The position numbers and the translations under genes are program-made. A stretch of 64,000 nucleotides of DNA from a bacterium (GTDB lineage Bacteria > CLD3 > SB21): positions 1-64,000 of the forward strand of contig WBUR01000009.1 of NCBI GenBank assembly GCA_008933615.1. The letters run 5' to 3'. This document shows positions 45,514-54,682 of the stretch, piece by piece (position 1 is the stretch's first letter; each line of letters opens with the position of its first letter). The notes below the pieces were generated by a model that worked only from the letters and a program-made list of their open reading frames with translations, was not told the origin of the DNA and did not search any database.

Positions 45514-46137
45514 ATGAAGATATTGTTGTCTAAAGTCAATACAGCTTTTCTTAAATATACGATCTTTGAAATCAATGCCATTACTTTGGTTTCCATGGTC
45601 GTTTGGACGCTTGCCCAGCACGAATCCGCCGTGGTGGGATGGTACACGCTTCTTCTGCCGTATTTTCAGCACTGGCTAAGCACAGCAACCGCTGTTTTTG
45701 TCATCGTGTCGATTATCGACCTCGCTTGGCTGTATTGTTTGTTCTATTTATTCAAGAAATCTTTTCACGGCTTGGTCAAATTATACCGTGTTCGGGTATG
45801 GCTGGACCGTATTCAGCATAAACCCTGGTTTCAAAAGATAGAAAAGTATTTTACGGAATCGCCCGGCGAGGAAGAAGTAATGAATGTGCAGCCTCATGAT
45901 TCCCGCTTCCAACGTTTTATCAAACGATCCGGGCATCTCGGCATCGTGATCATTGCGGCCATTCCAAGCCCGGGCCTTAAAGAAGTCGGCATTATCATGG
46001 CGCTGACTCCAAAATATAAACGTTACGGATTTTGGCTTATGTACATAGGAGGTATTGTCAAGACCACCGGCACTTTATTGGTCTACGGCGGGCTTTACAA
46101 GGCTTTTCATCAGTTATTTCAACAAACATTTTATTAA
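45514..46137 (+). CDS. Small multi-spanning membrane protein (Sm_multidrug_ex-like)
   Basis: 207 aa with about four hydrophobic segments (near 20-40, 57-82, 143-160, 175-195). The central IIAAIPSPGLKEVGIIMALTP and YGFWLMYIGGIVKTTGTLLVYGGLY resemble the small multidrug-export / DedA-like pattern of re-entrant loops with conserved Pro and Gly. Substrate unknown; the family assignment is tentative. It lies 33 bp before the GIDE-domain gene, possibly co-transcribed. Confidence 0.6.
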   Translation: MKILLSKVNTAFLKYTIFEINAITLVSMVVWTLAQHESAVVGWYTLLLPYFQHWLSTATAVFVIVSIIDLAWLYCLFYLFKKSFHGLVKLYRVRVWLDRIQHKPWFQKIEKYFTESPGEEEVMNVQPHDSRFQRFIKRSGHLGIVIIAAIPSPGLKEVGIIMALTPKYKRYGFWLMYIGGIVKTTGTLLVYGGLYKAFHQLFQQTFY

Positions 46138-46170
46138 TAATTAGCACAACAATCCAACCGGAGGGAAAAA

Positions 46171-46974
46171 ATGGCCGCAATAATTATCGGCATTGCTCTG
46201 ATCGGACTAAGTGTCCTGCTTATCTTTTTACGCAGAAAAAGCCAGGACAAACTCCTGGAGATCAAATCCACACAAACTTCATCGGCAAAAGACCTGACAG
46301 AACTTTGGCAGTCGGTAAAAAGTGAACTGGGAAGCGCCGGCGGATTTAAACAGCTTACAGAAGTCAAAGGCATTGTAAAATGTGCAAAGCCTCTTTTGGG
46401 TGAGTTGTCCAAACAAGCCTGCGTGTGTTATCAAATGGAAGTTCTGGAACGTTATGAAGAGACATACTATGAAAAAGACGCACAAGGCAATAACCAGCGC
46501 CGAACCCGCACCGGTAAGAGTTCCGTTGCTAACAATTCCCAATCCGTTGCTTTTGAAATCGAAGATGCGACCGGGCGCATCACCGTCAATCCAAACGGCG
46601 CGGATATCGATCCTGTTCAGGTAGTGAGCAAATATGAACCAAGTATTCAGGGACGAAATTCGATCTCATTTGGTAGCTTTTCTTTTAACGTCGGACGCGG
46701 CGATGGCGACCGAAAAATTTTGGGATATGAATTTACTGAAAAGATTATTCCGGTGGATCGCAGAATATATGCGATAGGCGAAGCATCCGATACCTCCGGT
46801 GAGCTCATGATCCAAAAGCCGTCTGAAAAAGGCAAGCCGTTTATAATAACATTAAAATCGGAAGAGGAACTCACCAAAGGCACTGAATCAAACATCAAAG
46901 CCCTGATGATAGGTGCAATGCTGAGCCTGATCGTGGGATTGGGCGCTGTAATATACGGAATAATCGAAAAATAA
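46171..46974 (+). CDS. GIDE-domain membrane protein (MUL1/MAPL-like fold)
   Basis: 267 aa. A transmembrane helix at the N-terminus (IIIGIALIGLSVLLIFL) and one at the C-terminus (ALMIGAMLSLIVGLGAVIYGII) flank a soluble domain with VKGIVKCAKPLLGELSKQACVCYQMEV, then VAFEIEDATGRITVNPNGADID and RIYAIGEA. This is the GIDE pattern first known from the mitochondrial ubiquitin ligase MUL1. No RING finger is present, so it should not be called a ubiquitin ligase. GGAGG lies 6 nt before the ATG. Function in bacteria is unknown. Confidence 0.75.
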   Translation: MAAIIIGIALIGLSVLLIFLRRKSQDKLLEIKSTQTSSAKDLTELWQSVKSELGSAGGFKQLTEVKGIVKCAKPLLGELSKQACVCYQMEVLERYEETYYEKDAQGNNQRRTRTGKSSVANNSQSVAFEIEDATGRITVNPNGADIDPVQVVSKYEPSIQGRNSISFGSFSFNVGRGDGDRKILGYEFTEKIIPVDRRIYAIGEASDTSGELMIQKPSEKGKPFIITLKSEEELTKGTESNIKALMIGAMLSLIVGLGAVIYGIIEK

Positions 46975-46999
46975 ATTGTAACCGTGAAAGGAATCTGAT

Positions 47000-47716
47000 A
47001 TGAAAACAAGTTTATTTTCCTCAATCATGTATTGCGCAATCTTTTACATTTCTTCTTTTCAAACTTCAGTTGCACAAAACTGCGACAGTTTTTATCCGAT
47101 TAAAAAGGGCAACTCATTTGAAATGCAGGAGTTCGACGGCAATAATAAACTGACGGGAACCAATACGGTCGTTGTAAAGGACCGCCGGGATATGGGCGGC
47201 ACTGTCGAGGCTACCCTGCAAGGCACGTATATGAATGCGAAAGGTAAGACAGAATCTTCGGTTGAATTCAAAGTCAAATGCGACGGATCTATTTTTTTCA
47301 TGGATCTGCAGTCCTTTTTTAGCAGCATGGAGAAGCAGAAAGATATGGAACTGAAATTAGAAGGCGGGTTTTCTGAAATGCCTATACGGAATATTAACGT
47401 GGGAGATCAGCTTAAAGATGCCGTAATGAAAATGCACATGATGCAGGAAGGAGAAAAGATGGGCACCATGGTCATGACCATTCGCAGAAAAGTAGAAGCC
47501 AAACAATCCGTCACGGTTCCGGCAGGAACGTTTGAATGTTACAAAATTGCCGTCGAATCCGAAAGTGCGATGGAAATGATGGGCATGAAAATGCCGGGCG
47601 GCAAGAGCCATAGTGTTGACTATTTTTCCCCGGGCATCGGAACGGTTAAAAATGAAGCGTACGATAAAAAAGGGAAATTAATGCACTATTCCGTTTTAAG
47701 TAAAATTACAAAATAA
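47000..47716 (+). CDS. Exported TapB/DUF3108-like protein
   Basis: 238 aa with a signal peptide ending SVAQNC. The mature domain, YPIKKGNSFEMQEFDGNNKLTGTN, VPAGTFECYKIAVES and DYFSPGIGTVKNEAYDKKG, has the all-beta pattern seen in TapB and DUF3108 proteins of FCB bacteria. The region 190-205 is unusually Met-rich (AMEMMGMKMPGG), which may hint at metal binding or only at surface packing. AAGGAA upstream. Confidence 0.7.
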   Translation: MKTSLFSSIMYCAIFYISSFQTSVAQNCDSFYPIKKGNSFEMQEFDGNNKLTGTNTVVVKDRRDMGGTVEATLQGTYMNAKGKTESSVEFKVKCDGSIFFMDLQSFFSSMEKQKDMELKLEGGFSEMPIRNINVGDQLKDAVMKMHMMQEGEKMGTMVMTIRRKVEAKQSVTVPAGTFECYKIAVESESAMEMMGMKMPGGKSHSVDYFSPGIGTVKNEAYDKKGKLMHYSVLSKITK

Positions 47717-47799
47717 AGTTTTTCAACGCTTGTGCCCTTGATAGAACATTGAGCGCACTGCGGATACATTCGTTTATTCACATCACAGGAGCTACCATA

Positions 47800-48312
47800 A
47801 TGTTATCCAAGAATCTTCAAAATGCAATTAACGAGCAGATCAATAAAGAATTTTTTTCGGAGTATCTGTATCTTTCCATGTCCGCACATTGTAATACGAT
47901 CAATATGGACGGGATTGCCAATTATTTTCTCGTACAGTCGCAGGAGGAACATTTTCATGCGATGAAATTTTTTAATTTCGTTAACGACCGTGGAGGAAAA
48001 GTCGAACTCAAAGCGCTCGCCGCGCCGAAAGTACATTTCAAATCCCTGATCGAAATTTTCGAGGAAACGCTGGACCATGAAAAACTGGTTACCGCTTCGA
48101 TCAACAAACTCATGGACATTGCCATTAAAGAAAAAGACCACGCGCTGATCAGTTTCCTGAAGTGGTTTGTGGATGAGCAGGTAGAGGAAGAATCAACCGT
48201 CGGGAAAATCCTACATAAACTTAAGCTTATTGACGGAGACGGGCACGGTTTACTTATGATCGATAACGAGTTGGCCGCTAAAGTTTTTACGCCTCCCGCG
48301 GATAACGTTTAG
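47800..48312 (+). CDS. ftnA: Bacterial non-haem ferritin
   Basis: 170 aa from the ATG at 47800 with AGGAG upstream; an in-frame start at 47749 lacks an SD. It stores iron in a 24-meric shell. All ferroxidase residues are present: Glu17, Glu50, His53, Glu94, Gln127, with Glu130 as third-site ligand. No haem-binding Met of bacterioferritin type. Transcribed on its own or with the gene before it. Confidence 0.95.
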   Translation: MLSKNLQNAINEQINKEFFSEYLYLSMSAHCNTINMDGIANYFLVQSQEEHFHAMKFFNFVNDRGGKVELKALAAPKVHFKSLIEIFEETLDHEKLVTASINKLMDIAIKEKDHALISFLKWFVDEQVEEESTVGKILHKLKLIDGDGHGLLMIDNELAAKVFTPPADNV

Positions 48313-48382
48313 TATCAGAAATCTACATAGAACGCGCAGCGAATACTTGAGTTTTACTACATTCATTTAACGGAAGAATAAT

Positions 48383-50389
48383 ATGCCGCGAGACATCCCC
48401 GTTGGCAATGGAAATCTACTGATCGGATTTGACAAGAATTATTACATTCGAGATCTGTATTTCCCGTTTGTTGGAAAAGAAAACCACGTGCAGGGCAACG
48501 AATGCAAGTTCGGCGTGTGGGCGGACGGGCATTTTGCATGGATGAACGATAGTTGGGAGATAGAACTCAATTATCTCGATGACACGATGGTCACGGAGGT
48601 CAGGTTGACCAATCGGAAACTGGGATTAGAATTGACCTGCAATGACGCCGTGGATTTTTACGAGAATATTTATCTTCGTAAAATAGCCGTTAAGAACCTC
48701 CTGAACAAACCGCGCGACGTACGTGTGTTCTTTCATCACGGATTTAATATATCAGAATCGGACGTCGGCGACACTGCATTATTTGATCCTAAGATCGGCT
48801 GTATTCTTCATTATAAAAGCGATCGGTTTTTTCTGATGAATTTTTATAATGACGATCATTTTGGAGTTGATCACTATGCTATAGGGAAAAAGGGCGGCGG
48901 AATGGAAGGTACCTGGCGCGATGCCGAAGACGGTATTCTTGAAATGCACGCGATCGCGCAAGGCTCGGTTGATTCCACGATCGGCATGTTTTTGAAACCA
49001 CTGCCGGCCGGCGGAGCGGATGATTTTTATTACTGGATCATTGCTGGAAAGACTTACGGCGAATGCGCTAATAACAACAGTTTTATCCGGCAATACAATC
49101 CCGACCGTGTATTGAAACGAATCAGGGACTATTGGAAATTCTGGATCGAAAAAGAAAAAATACATTTTGACGATCTGCCGTTGTCCATTACCCGTTTATT
49201 CAAGCGTAGCCTGATTACGATCCGTTCTCAGGTAGATAATAACGGCGCTATTATCGCGGCCAATGATTCCGACATTACATTTGAAGGGCGTGACACGTAC
49301 AGTTACATGTGGCCCCGCGACGGCGCGCTGGTGGCCTACGCGCTGGATCTCGCCGGATACGGTTCGGTCACGCGCCGGTTTTTTGAATTTTGCGCGCGCG
49401 TGATCAAAGATAACGGTTATTTACTGCATAAATATAATCCGAACGGCACACTGGCGAGTTCATGGCACCCCTGGGTCAAGGACGGCCATACGCAACTGCC
49501 CATACAAGAGGATGAAACGGCGCTCGTCGTATGGTCGCTGTGGAATCATTATCAGAAATACCGCGACGTGGAATTCATTCAGCCCCTTTACGGGCCGCTG
49601 GTTATTCGTACGGCAGATTTCATGTGCCATTTTCGAAATGAGAAAACGGGACTTCCGCATCCGTCGTATGACCTGTGGGAGGAGCGCCACGGTATTCTCA
49701 CTTTCACCACTGCCGCCGTTATTGCCGGGCTAAGGGCCGCGAGCAATTTTGCAACTCTTTTTGGTGAAACAGACAAGGCGCAAAAATATTCAGAAACGGC
49801 CGATATTATGAAAGCCGGAATGGATCGTTATTTATACAGCGCGGAACACCATCGATTCCTCCGCATGGCCAACCAGAAACCGGACGGAACATTTGAATAC
49901 GATTTGACTATCGACGCAAGCATGTACGGTATTTTTGCGTTTGGAGCCTACGATCCGATGGATGAGAAAGTGGTTAATACCATGAAGGCGATCAAAGATC
50001 GATTGTGGTGCAAGACGGCCGTAGGAGGTATCGCACGATACGAAAATGACTATTACCACCAGGTAAGTCAGGATGTAAACAACGTTCCGGGAAACCCTTG
50101 GTTTATCTGTACGATGTGGCTGGCGCAATATCAAATTGCTAAGGCGAAAACCAAAGACGAACTGAAAGAAGCGTTGCCGACATTGGAATGGGTTGCATCC
50201 CACGCGCTCAGATCGGGTATACTTGCGGAACAAGTTCACCCCTACTCCAATGCGCCGCTCTCCGTTTCGCCGCTTACCTGGAGTCACGCAACGGTCGTTA
50301 TGTGCGTCATGGAATATCTGAAGAAACTGGAAACGCTGGAATCCTGCACCACATGCGGCCAGCCGATCTTCCATGTTAACGCAAAATAA
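48383..50389 (+). CDS. Glycoside hydrolase family 15 protein (glucoamylase/dextranase type)
   Basis: 668 aa. An N-terminal beta-sandwich (about 1-270) precedes an (alpha/alpha)6 barrel. YSYMWPRDGALVAYALDLAGY is the GH15 hallmark; LPIQEDETALVVWSLW and YDLWEERHGILTFTTAAV carry the general acid Glu and acidic residues of the active site. No signal peptide, so probably intracellular glycogen or maltodextrin turnover. A trehalase or isomaltosidase role cannot be excluded. The C-terminus ends with CTTCGQ, an odd Cys pair after the barrel. Confidence 0.88.
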   Translation: MPRDIPVGNGNLLIGFDKNYYIRDLYFPFVGKENHVQGNECKFGVWADGHFAWMNDSWEIELNYLDDTMVTEVRLTNRKLGLELTCNDAVDFYENIYLRKIAVKNLLNKPRDVRVFFHHGFNISESDVGDTALFDPKIGCILHYKSDRFFLMNFYNDDHFGVDHYAIGKKGGGMEGTWRDAEDGILEMHAIAQGSVDSTIGMFLKPLPAGGADDFYYWIIAGKTYGECANNNSFIRQYNPDRVLKRIRDYWKFWIEKEKIHFDDLPLSITRLFKRSLITIRSQVDNNGAIIAANDSDITFEGRDTYSYMWPRDGALVAYALDLAGYGSVTRRFFEFCARVIKDNGYLLHKYNPNGTLASSWHPWVKDGHTQLPIQEDETALVVWSLWNHYQKYRDVEFIQPLYGPLVIRTADFMCHFRNEKTGLPHPSYDLWEERHGILTFTTAAVIAGLRAASNFATLFGETDKAQKYSETADIMKAGMDRYLYSAEHHRFLRMANQKPDGTFEYDLTIDASMYGIFAFGAYDPMDEKVVNTMKAIKDRLWCKTAVGGIARYENDYYHQVSQDVNNVPGNPWFICTMWLAQYQIAKAKTKDELKEALPTLEWVASHALRSGILAEQVHPYSNAPLSVSPLTWSHATVVMCVMEYLKKLETLESCTTCGQPIFHVNAK

Positions 50390-50390
50390 A

Positions 50391-50421
50391 AAGGCTGCCG
50401 GATATCCGATCCAGCAGCCTT
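50391..50421. terminator. Bidirectional terminator between convergent genes
   Basis: AAGGCTGC (50391-50398) and GCAGCCTT (50414-50421), with T-rich sequence on the right and A-rich (T-rich leftward) on the left. It ends both the GH15 gene and the regulator gene. Confidence 0.75.
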
Positions 50422-50445
50422 ACATTTTTCTTATTGTAAAAATTT

Positions 50446-51540
50446 CTACCCGAGCATTTTCTCCACTGTCGCCGCCATGTGATTTACATCCTGAGAGTCG
50501 ACTATCGCAGAATTAGCCACTGTTTTGAGCTGCTTCACTACATCAGAGTCAATATTGGAATCGGTAATGAATATAAACGGAATGGCATTATTCGTTGAGT
50601 TCTCACGAATCTGCTGACAGAATTCATAGCCGGAAATTTCATCGTATTTAAAATCCGAGATGATCACATCGGGTTTTAAGCTTTTCAGCGATGCAATGCC
50701 TTCGGTGATACTATCGACCGTCTTCACTGTATGACCGAGACTTGACAGATTTTTCTCGATGACTTTCCGCACGACCATGCTGTGATTGATCACCAAAATA
50801 GAGCCTATCTTTTTCGCCGGAGTTATTTCAGCCTGCTTGTCCTTTGAACCTTCAAAAGAAATGATCTTCGGCTTGATGACAAATTGGCCGTCTTCCCAAC
50901 TCATCATCTGGTCGAGCGCCTCATCGTCATTAAAATTTTTCAATTTAATATTCTGCAAAACGCCTTTATCATACGTGATGACCGCCGTGTCGCTTTCGTG
51001 AGTTACTTCCAGCGTTCCGGTGAGAGAATTGGATTCGCAAAAACCGATGACTTCCGTGATATGTTTGTCTTTTAAACTGCCGGAAGGACCTGCCGGTGCG
51101 CCTGACTTGATCTGTTTTGCTTTTTCCGAGACGACTGCATTCGTATCGCGAAGACGCTGGCTCATGATTTTGCTCATGGCTATGGAGATCGAGGGATACT
51201 TCTCGAGAATTACGTCAAAATCATCTTTTTCCAGAACAAAAGTTTCCGTGTCTTCAGCCGCATTCACAGTAGCGGATCGCGGTTCGCCCGTCAAAAGGGA
51301 CATTTCCCCGAAATAATTTCCGGCGCCGATATGAGCCAGTATTTCGCCATTGGTGGCCGTCACTGCCACTTTCCCGCTCAGCACGATGTACATCTTGTCG
51401 CCCGGATCGCCCGTTTTACAAATCGTACTATTGGACTTGAATTGTTTAAATTTCAGCTTTTCAGTAATGAAGTCAATGCTCTCGCGGCCCAGAGAGCGAA
51501 AGAAAGGAACCTGTTTGAGAATCTCGCCAATTTGAATCAT
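50446..51540 (-). CDS. Regulator with cNMP-binding, PATAN (DUF4388) and pseudo-receiver domains
   Basis: 364 aa, three modules. Residues 12-130 form a cNMP-binding domain with a well kept phosphate cassette (FGEMSLLTGEPRSATV; Glu79, Arg88). Residues about 152-230 resemble DUF4388/PATAN (GSLKDKHITEVIGFCESNSLTGTLEVTH). Residues 246-364 are a receiver fold with phospho-acceptor Asp296 and Thr326, but the acidic pair is Asn252-His253 and the usual KP lysine is replaced in AIVDSQD. GGAGG lies 6 nt before the ATG. No DNA-binding domain, so it probably acts through protein contacts. Confidence 0.87.
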   Translation of the reverse strand: MIQIGEILKQVPFFRSLGRESIDFITEKLKFKQFKSNSTICKTGDPGDKMYIVLSGKVAVTATNGEILAHIGAGNYFGEMSLLTGEPRSATVNAAEDTETFVLEKDDFDVILEKYPSISIAMSKIMSQRLRDTNAVVSEKAKQIKSGAPAGPSGSLKDKHITEVIGFCESNSLTGTLEVTHESDTAVITYDKGVLQNIKLKNFNDDEALDQMMSWEDGQFVIKPKIISFEGSKDKQAEITPAKKIGSILVINHSMVVRKVIEKNLSSLGHTVKTVDSITEGIASLKSLKPDVIISDFKYDEISGYEFCQQIRENSTNNAIPFIFITDSNIDSDVVKQLKTVANSAIVDSQDVNHMAATVEKMLG

Positions 51541-51604
51541 TCCATGCCTCCGAAGAGCTCAGTTACAACTTTGAATCGTTAGAATCATCGAGAAACTAAT
51601 AAAA

Positions 51605-51814
51605 TCAGAACAAGATAGCAAGTTTTTTTAAGAGGAACAAAACGAAGATTATGAACAAAAAAAGGAAAATGAATTTCTTTGTAAAAGGAAAAGAAGCCCT
51701 GGTGGAACGCTTGAAGTGAATTCGTTTTTTACGCTGGACTTCGGGATCTTTGTCCGGTTTATAATAAAACGGCGTATAGTTAAACGATTTATTCTTGTTC
51801 TGCTTGAATATCAT
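51605..51814 (-). CDS. Small single-pass membrane protein
   Basis: 69 aa from the ATG at 51814, one base after the stop of the epimerase gene, suggesting coupled translation; a start 33 bp upstream lies inside that gene. A basic cytosolic part (RKKRIHFKRSTR) precedes one very hydrophobic helix near the C-terminus (FIFLFLFIIFVLFLL) and a KKLAILF tail. Not recognised. Confidence 0.5.
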   Translation of the reverse strand: MIFKQNKNKSFNYTPFYYKPDKDPEVQRKKRIHFKRSTRASFPFTKKFIFLFLFIIFVLFLLKKLAILF

Positions 51815-51815
51815 A

Positions 51816-52832
51816 CTATTCCAATATACCGATTCCGTATTTATCATTCAAAATAATTTTCCCGTTTTTGATTTCCATGCCCTTAAAGGATTGGTCTGCC
51901 AATAATAGATGTCCGTCCAGGTCTGCAACATCCGCCATCGGCGATATATGCGCAGCGGCGGTCGTGCCAATGGCTGTCTGGATCATACATCCCAGCATGA
52001 TCTTCAGCTCATGTTTACGCGCAGTTTTGATCATTCTCAGGGCTTCGCGTAATCCTCCGCATTTATCGAGCTTAATGTTAATCCCGTGAAAACACTCCTG
52101 CAGCGCTGAAATGTCTTCGTTTGTCTTGACGCTTTCATCTGCAAATAACGGTAACACGGATCTTTGCTTGAGCCAGATCATATCGTCATAGTTTTCTTTC
52201 GGCAAAGGTTGTTCAATCAACTCGACTTCTTCTCGCGCTAACCGGTCGATCTTAAGCGCGGCTTCTTCCCTGTTCCATCCTTCATTTACATCCACACGAA
52301 GTGTTTTGTCGGTAACTTTTCGAATGGCTCTAATAATCTCAAAATCCTGTTCGCCCACGCCCAGTTTTATTTTGAGAATGGGATAGGATTCTGCTTCGTG
52401 AATTTTTTTTTCAATTACGCTTAGTTCGTCAATACCGATTGTAAAAGAGGTTAAGGGGGTTTTTGCTTCATTCAGTCCAAGAAATTTATACAGAGGCATT
52501 TGCAGCTTCTTTCCTACCCAGTCGTGAAGTGCGATATCAATTCCTGATCGCGCAGAAGTGTTTTCCGGAAAATACTGTCGGAGCAATTGCATGATATCAT
52601 CGATCGCAGATGGGTCTTTGAATTGGCTTAGCAGGACAGCCGCTTTGGCAAGACATTCCAACACGCTTTCCGGCGGTTCTCCGTAATATCGCGAAGGCGA
52701 AGACTCACCTATTCCGGTGATGCCTTCGTGTTCAATTCGGACTATGATAACGTCTTTAGCTTCGATGCGGGAATCGGAGAGAATGAAAGGATGAAGCAGG
52801 CGCAGGGTTTTTAGTTCATAACTCAGCTGCAT
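51816..52832 (-). CDS. Dipeptide epimerase of the enolase superfamily
   Basis: 338 aa. The catalytic pair KxK is Lys154/Lys156 (ILKIKLG), metal ligands Asp181, Glu207 and Asp232, and opposite lysine Lys254. The DxD of dipeptide epimerases is present as Asp304-Leu-Asp306, and TIGID precedes. This favours an L-Ala-D/L-Glu-type epimerase in murein peptide recycling over muconate cycloisomerase. It starts 5 bp past the M50 protease stop. Confidence 0.88.
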   Translation of the reverse strand: MQLSYELKTLRLLHPFILSDSRIEAKDVIIVRIEHEGITGIGESSPSRYYGEPPESVLECLAKAAVLLSQFKDPSAIDDIMQLLRQYFPENTSARSGIDIALHDWVGKKLQMPLYKFLGLNEAKTPLTSFTIGIDELSVIEKKIHEAESYPILKIKLGVGEQDFEIIRAIRKVTDKTLRVDVNEGWNREEAALKIDRLAREEVELIEQPLPKENYDDMIWLKQRSVLPLFADESVKTNEDISALQECFHGINIKLDKCGGLREALRMIKTARKHELKIMLGCMIQTAIGTTAAAHISPMADVADLDGHLLLADQSFKGMEIKNGKIILNDKYGIGILE

Positions 52833-52837
52833 AAATT

Positions 52838-53503
52838 TTAATTTAACAGACCGACGATCAAGCTATTTAACAAGCCGAGCAAAAAAGCAAAGATCGGGCT
52901 CATTACGCGGCCAATGATGCCCAGCGCCATCATGGCAACTAGAATAAACATACCCATGAATCCTAAGCTTCGGTACTGATCGCCGAGGTGCGGCGGCAGA
53001 AGGCTTGCCACAACGTGCGAACCGTCTAAAGGCGGAATAGGAAAAAGATTAAACAACGCAAGGATCAGATTAATCTGAATACTATACTTCATGAATTCCA
53101 AAGCAAATTCGGTCATTTGAACGCTGGTCTGCGATGTAGGAGAAATGCTCTGAAAAACAAGCGATATAATAACAATGAGGAGCGCGGAAATAAAAGCAAG
53201 AATAAAATTTGACGCCGGCCCTGCCATGGAAACATAAATATCATCGCGGCGGTAATTTTTGAAGTTGTTCGGGTTCACAGGAACAGGTTTCGCCCAGCCG
53301 AAGAGGATTCCCGCATTGGTAACCGCAAGCATAACCGGAATGATAATAGTTCCCCACAAATCAATATGCTTGATCGGATTGAGCGTGATACGCCCTTCTC
53401 GGTCGGCCGTATCGTCGCCGCACCATTTAGCAACAAGGCCGTGCGCGCATTCATGAATCACAACGGCAAATATTAACACCGGCAAAAAAACTAATTCAAT
53501 CAA
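52838..53503 (-). CDS. Site-2-type M50 metalloprotease
   Basis: 221 aa with five or six hydrophobic helices. HECAH at residues 17-21 (HExxH) and the later NLFPIPPLDGSHVVASLLP with the third metal ligand Asp form the zinc site inside the membrane. No PDZ domain; this is the small sporulation-factor/rhizome-like group rather than RseP. Substrate unknown. Directly upstream of the epimerase gene in the same direction. Confidence 0.9.
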   Translation of the reverse strand: MIELVFLPVLIFAVVIHECAHGLVAKWCGDDTADREGRITLNPIKHIDLWGTIIIPVMLAVTNAGILFGWAKPVPVNPNNFKNYRRDDIYVSMAGPASNFILAFISALLIVIISLVFQSISPTSQTSVQMTEFALEFMKYSIQINLILALFNLFPIPPLDGSHVVASLLPPHLGDQYRSLGFMGMFILVAMMALGIIGRVMSPIFAFLLGLLNSLIVGLLN

Positions 53504-53601
53504 GTCAAATTCCTTTCGTTATTTTTTTTGTAACGCCCTATGTATACTAAAATTCATTTCCAATGTCAAATGAATATTCAAACGTAAGAACCGCTCTAAG
53601 C

Positions 53602-54294
53602 CTATTCAAAATGCTTTTCGAAGTATTTCTTACCGGTAATTAAGATCACGAACTCCCCTCTTGGTTCGTGCTTTTCAAAATGGGTTTTCAATTCAGACGA
53701 ACTGCCTTGCAAGATTTCTTCGAATTTTTTTGTCAGTTCACGCGCGATGACCACATGCCTTTCACCTAAATGCTCCTGTATCTCCGTCAATGTTTTTAAA
53801 ACACGGTGCGGCGATTCATACAAGACAATCGTCCGGTCTTCTTCGGCTAATTTTTTCCAAGCAGTTTGGCGTCCTTTTTTATGCGGCAAAAATCCTTCAA
53901 AAATAAAGCTGTCCGTTGGAAGTCCTGAGACGGATATCGCTGCCATGGCCGCATTGGCGCCGGGAACAGGCACGACGGCCACTCCCTGGGCGCGCGCTTC
54001 ACGAACTAATTTAAATGCCGGATCGGAGATCGTCGGCGTTCCCGAATCGGAAACGACCGCAACGGATTTCCCCGATTGGAGCACGGCGACCACTTCGGGT
54101 ATTTTTCTGATTTCATTGTGTTCAAAAAAACTCGTAAGCTGGTTTTTGATCTGATAATGATCAAGCAACTTACGAGTTTGCCGTGTATCTTCACAGGCAA
54201 TGAGATCGACTTCCTTTAGGATACGCAGCGCACGCTGCGTCATATCTTCAAGATTGCCTATAGGCGTCGATACGATGTATAAAGTTCCGCTCAC
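53602..54294 (-). CDS. rsmI: 16S rRNA 2'-O-ribose C1402 methyltransferase
   Basis: 230 aa, SAM-dependent tetrapyrrole-methylase fold. IVSTPIGNLEDMTQRALRIL, ACEDTRQTRKLLDHY, VSDSGTPTISDPAFKLV and PGANAAMAAISVSGLPTDSFIFEGFLP are RsmI signatures. It overlaps the rnpA stop by 4 bp, so the two genes are coupled. Confidence 0.95.
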   Translation of the reverse strand: MSGTLYIVSTPIGNLEDMTQRALRILKEVDLIACEDTRQTRKLLDHYQIKNQLTSFFEHNEIRKIPEVVAVLQSGKSVAVVSDSGTPTISDPAFKLVREARAQGVAVVPVPGANAAMAAISVSGLPTDSFIFEGFLPHKKGRQTAWKKLAEEDRTIVLYESPHRVLKTLTEIQEHLGERHVVIARELTKKFEEILQGSSSELKTHFEKHEPRGEFVILITGKKYFEKHFE

Positions 54295-54671
54295 TTTATT
54301 TTTTTTGCCGTTAAAATAATATCTTCCTGTAGTGACGTAAAATCAGAACGCGGTATCGAATTCTGTGCGATGATCAATGTCTGGAATCCTTTGAAAAATG
54401 ATTTATTTTTCCGAAAAACTTCCCGTAATAGCCGTTTGTAATAATTCCGAGTGACTGCATTGCCGATCTTTTTTCCGCACATAAAACCGATCTGCATAGG
54501 CACCAATTTCGTTTCTTCGATCGGCAGATACAGAAAATAAACAAATTGGCCGGAAATTTTCCTGCCGGATTGGAATAACCGTTCAATTTCATCGCGTCGG
54601 TGAATGATTATTTTTTTGGGCAACGTCTCGGACGCCATCTGTAACTCACTTATTACGAAATAATCCGTCAA
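54291..54671 (-). CDS. rnpA: Ribonuclease P protein component
   Basis: Basic protein that assists the catalytic RNA in 5' tRNA maturation. The hallmark is NAVTRNYYKRLLREVFRKN with the RNxxKRxxRE core, preceded by a beta-sheet part. Start uncertain: TTG at 54671 has AGGTGAT upstream and follows the amidase stop closely, while an ATG at 54638 has no SD. Unusual place: the common neighbours rpmH, dnaA and yidC are not here. Confidence 0.9.
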   Translation of the reverse strand: MTDYFVISELQMASETLPKKIIIHRRDEIERLFQSGRKISGQFVYFLYLPIEETKLVPMQIGFMCGKKIGNAVTRNYYKRLLREVFRKNKSFFKGFQTLIIAQNSIPRSDFTSLQEDIILTAKKIK

Positions 54672-54682
54672 ATTATTATCAC

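Noticed and set aside
46171-46974. E3 ubiquitin ligase
   Set aside because: Only the GIDE domain is shared with MUL1; the RING finger is missing.
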